A DNA stretch of 16,807 nucleotides from Gemmatimonadota bacterium (GTDB lineage Bacteria; Gemmatimonadota; Gemmatimonadetes; Gemmatimonadales; GWC2-71-9), in contig QHUQ01000032.1 in assembly GCA_003221985.1 (NCBI GenBank), positions 1-16,807 of the forward strand, in the 5' to 3' direction. The translations under genes were made by a program, and so were the position numbers. The notes under the pieces are model-generated. The model did not search any database and was not told the origin of the DNA. It saw nothing but the letters and a program-made list of their open reading frames with translations. How positions within the stretch are numbered: position 1 is the stretch's first letter; every line of letters begins with the position of its first letter. This document shows, piece by piece, positions 14,314 through 16,807 of this stretch.

Positions 14314-16807
14314 TCAGAAGTCGGCGCCGAAGGCGGCGTATACGCGTGTGTGACCGGTGGCGGGCTGCGCGACGCCCAGGCGCAAGCGCAGCAGCAGATC
14401 GTAGCTCACCGTCATGTCGCCGATCAGCTCCGCCCCCGCCGACCGCAGGCGATGTAGTCGCGGGGCCCCGGTATCCCATGCATCGCCGATGTCGCCGAAG
14501 ACCGCGACAGCGAACTTGTCGACGCCGAACGGCAGATGCCCGATCGACCGGCCGACGAGCGCGAGCGGTACGCGGTATTCCGCCGTCAACGTCGCCGCGC
14601 GGCGTCCATACAGCGTGCCCGCCGGATAACCGCGCACCGGGAAGGTGCGGAATATCCCGACCGATTGCCCGAACGCCAGGGGCACAACGCCCGACGACAC
14701 GCCGCCCACGGAAAACCGATCGATGATCGGACCCTGGAGCGATCCGGCAGCTGCGCGAACCGCGAGTACCGGATACGCGAAGCCGACGCGCGGCCCCAGG
14801 CGCAGGTACGCCTCGCCGCGCCCGACCTTCTCGTCGAGCCAGCGACCGGTGCTCTGCTCTGTTTCGTAGCGGTAGAGCAAACTCGCGAGCGCTCCGTCCT
14901 GCAACGACACCGCCAGCGGCGCGTACACCACGGACCCGAACGCGAGCCTGGCAGATCCGCCGAGACGATCGCGTTTGTCGCAGCCGGTGCAGATGTCGGA
15001 GAGGATCGTATCGGGGATCGAGACGAAGCGCCGTCCTTCATATTCGCCCGCGACGCGCAGCGAGACGAACCTGCGCCAGCGGTGCGCGAGGAATGTGGCG
15101 CCGATCGACGCCTCGCGGTCTTCGCCAGACACCTTGTGACCCGTCCCGTCGATGCCTACAAACCACCAGTCGTTCGAGGCGTAGAAATCGAGCGTGGGAT
15201 TGCCGAAGGCATCATTAATAAGGAAGAGCGAGCCCTGCGCGCGCAGCGGTGAGCCGGACATAAGAGCCGTGGCGTAATACGCATAGCGACCCACGGCGTC
15301 GGTCCCTGCGGTTGCGAGACCATAGAAGTGCCCCGCAAGGCCCGCATTGGTGCCGGTTGGAATCCAGAAATGCGGCCGCAGCGAGCCCCACGAGGAGTAC
15401 CCCGTTTCCCGGAGCAAAACAGGAGGCGCCGAATCGAACGTCGCGGCGGACTGCTCGGGAGCCGGTCGCGGTGCGATCGGCCGCGGCTCCACCACGCGCA
15501 GCTCCCACCCATCGTCACCGAGCGTCGCAAATACGATGCGGCCATCGGACAGCGGCGCGGGCGCACGCGCGCCGCGCGGCTCGTCGGTGACCTGAGTGAT
15601 GCCGCCTTCCGTCCACAGATGGATCTGCGGAAAGCCGGCCGCGTCGGTGACGAACAGGATGCCGTGTTCGGACCACGTAGGATCGGCGATCGCGCTGCCA
15701 TCGGATGCCTCAGCGAGCACGGTGACCGACGTAGGAGCTGGAGCGAGCCACCGCACCAACGCCCAGCGGCCGTTCTGATGACGGGTGGCGGCCACCCAAC
15801 GGCCGTCTGGTGACGGCACCGCCGGCCCCCAGGTCGCCGACGAATCGATGCGCTGTGTGCGCGGCAGCCTGAGGACACTGCTCCCCTTTCCCAGCTCGAG
15901 CGCCGACACGATTCCGCCGCCGGCACGCGGCTCGATGAGCCGCGCATCCGTGGTCATCCGCTGCCACCCGCCGCCGGGTAACCAGCGCCACAAATCGCTG
16001 CGCACCGTCCAGCGACCCGTGTAATCGAGCTGGGCGATGATCAACGTGTCGCCCATCCAGTCGAAGCTCACCTGCCCCGTGGTGCGATGTGAGCGGAGCA
16101 CGGCGAATGTCTTCGCGTCTACGACGCGCAAGCGCTGCGCGCCGCGGCCGTCGTTGTAGATGTAGGCCAGTTTGCGGCCGTCGGGTGAGACGCGCGCCAG
16201 CGGCTCGCTGCGCAAGCGCCCTACGATCAGCCGGCTGCTCGTCGCGGGCTCGGCCCTGCCGGCCGTCGCGACGGCTCGACTCCACTGCTCCGTGAGCGCA
16301 TCCGGCACACCGACGTGGCGCAGCGGGCGGCCCACACGGAATGGAATGAGCTGTCCGGCGGTCGCCTCCGTGAAGCGCGGCGGCACGGAGTCGCCGGAGG
16401 GGACCGTCTGCGACAGATATTCCCAGAACCGGCTGCCATAGGCGTATGGCGCCAGGCCATCGGGCCAGCGCGTGAAATAGAGCGCATCCCATGGCGATCG
16501 CGCGTGCCCTGCCGCGGCATCAGCCGCGACGGCCTGGCGATGGTAACTCCCCTCCGCTCGGCCACCCGCGGTGAAGCGGGATTCGTAGTATGTCGCGAGC
16601 CCTTCGATCACCCAGCTCGGCTGATACTGGTTGGGGAACAGCTCGGGCAAGCGCCCGAACACCGTCTGCAACGTCTTCCAGATACCACGCGAGCGATCGA
16701 GATGAAAGACGTGGGTGAGCTCGTGCACGATCACGAGCCGTTCCCAGCTGTCGAAGGTCTGCAACGCGGGCTCGCTGACCGGCGGGACCAGTAGAATGGT
16801 GAAGCGG
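14314..16807 (-). CDS. Outer-membrane barrel protein with metalloprotease and propeller domains (5' end missing)
   Basis: The coding frame is open to the right edge, so only the C-terminal 831 residues or so are present; a TTG at 16764 is not the true start. Three regions follow one another. First a gluzincin-type metalloprotease core: HELTH (codons at 16725-16711) and the downstream glutamate in WVIEGLATYYES (codon 16605-16603), the pattern of the peptidase MA family. Second, a beta-propeller of PD40/TolB-like repeats, about 16200-15450, with RVSPDGRKLAYIYND and SPDGRWVAATRHQNGRW. Third, about 330 residues of alternating strands ending in phenylalanine (AAFGADF), the usual end of an outer-membrane beta-barrel, similar to BamA/surface-antigen barrels. 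The protein would therefore sit in the outer membrane with the protease and propeller in the periplasm or outside. The GWxTD gene follows after 60 bases. Substrate unknown; protease activity is inferred from the ligands only. Confidence 0.8.
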   Translation of the reverse strand, partial: RFTILLVPPVSEPALQTFDSWERLVIVHELTHVFHLDRSRGIWKTLQTVFGRLPELFPNQYQPSWVIEGLATYYESRFTAGGRAEGSYHRQAVAADAAAGHARSPWDALYFTRWPDGLAPYAYGSRFWEYLSQTVPSGDSVPPRFTEATAGQLIPFRVGRPLRHVGVPDALTEQWSRAVATAGRAEPATSSRLIVGRLRSEPLARVSPDGRKLAYIYNDGRGAQRLRVVDAKTFAVLRSHRTTGQVSFDWMGDTLIIAQLDYTGRWTVRSDLWRWLPGGGWQRMTTDARLIEPRAGGGIVSALELGKGSSVLRLPRTQRIDSSATWGPAVPSPDGRWVAATRHQNGRWALVRWLAPAPTSVTVLAEASDGSAIADPTWSEHGILFVTDAAGFPQIHLWTEGGITQVTDEPRGARAPAPLSDGRIVFATLGDDGWELRVVEPRPIAPRPAPEQSAATFDSAPPVLLRETGYSSWGSLRPHFWIPTGTNAGLAGHFYGLATAGTDAVGRYAYYATALMSGSPLRAQGSLFLINDAFGNPTLDFYASNDWWFVGIDGTGHKVSGEDREASIGATFLAHRWRRFVSLRVAGEYEGRRFVSIPDTILSDICTGCDKRDRLGGSARLAFGSVVYAPLAVSLQDGALASLLYRYETEQSTGRWLDEKVGRGEAYLRLGPRVGFAYPVLAVRAAAGSLQGPIIDRFSVGGVSSGVVPLAFGQSVGIFRTFPVRGYPAGTLYGRRAATLTAEYRVPLALVGRSIGHLPFGVDKFAVAVFGDIGDAWDTGAPRLHRLRSAGAELIGDMTVSYDLLLRLRLGVAQPATGHTRVYAAFGADF

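Noticed and set aside
12250..14457. A 735-codon plus-strand frame opposite the GWxTD gene.
   Set aside because: The minus-strand frame has recognisable domains and a signal-like start; the plus frame has none.

Overview
The window is GC-rich DNA carrying an almost fully co-oriented set of genes: everything except one damaged gene (6148-6578) reads on the minus strand. A GWxTD-domain protein, a zinc-ribbon serine/threonine kinase with a PEGA domain, a metalloprotease/propeller/outer-membrane-barrel protein and a B12-dependent ribonucleotide reductase together point to a diderm, free-living bacterium, most likely of the Gemmatimonadota. That placement is inference from gene content; there is no rRNA or other phylogenetic marker here. 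No tRNA, CRISPR array, insertion sequence or phage gene was seen.

Right third (16807 down to 9669, read leftward): the C-terminal 831 residues of a surface protein (gluzincin protease, beta-propeller, outer-membrane barrel), a 751-residue GWxTD protein, a transmembrane Ser/Thr kinase, and a gamma-class carbonic anhydrase. The kinase and carbonic anhydrase are joined abnormally. The kinase lacks its own stop codon and the end of its last domain, and the carbonic anhydrase start lies inside it, one base out of frame after a run of four C.

Middle (9668 to 5203): class II ribonucleotide reductase nrdJ; two paralogous small zinc-ribbon proteins of unknown function, one on each side of a frame-broken, internally deleted gene resembling a MOSC protein; a 34-bp inverted repeat between that remnant and one paralog; a small palindrome in the divergent gap next to the other; and a MarR-family regulator with its own recognisable promoter and repeated operator.

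Left third (4989 to 1): a tight operon in transcription order: pyruvate kinase, PhnP-like metallo-beta-lactamase-fold hydrolase, class II aldolase-like protein, YtxH-like membrane protein, YihY/BrkB membrane protein, and the N-terminus of a threonine aldolase. Start and stop codons abut or overlap by four bases at four of the five junctions and the remaining gap is 27 bases, so translation is probably coupled. The 213-base leader upstream of pyruvate kinase holds three copies of a CTGTCG-type repeat and two inverted DnaA-box-like 9-mers.

I did not find a clear new defence or mobile system. The parts most worth follow-up are the kinase/carbonic-anhydrase junction, the zinc-ribbon paralogs around the broken MOSC-like gene with its palindromes, and the aldolase-like protein that keeps its metal ligands but has lost the usual substrate-binding signature.
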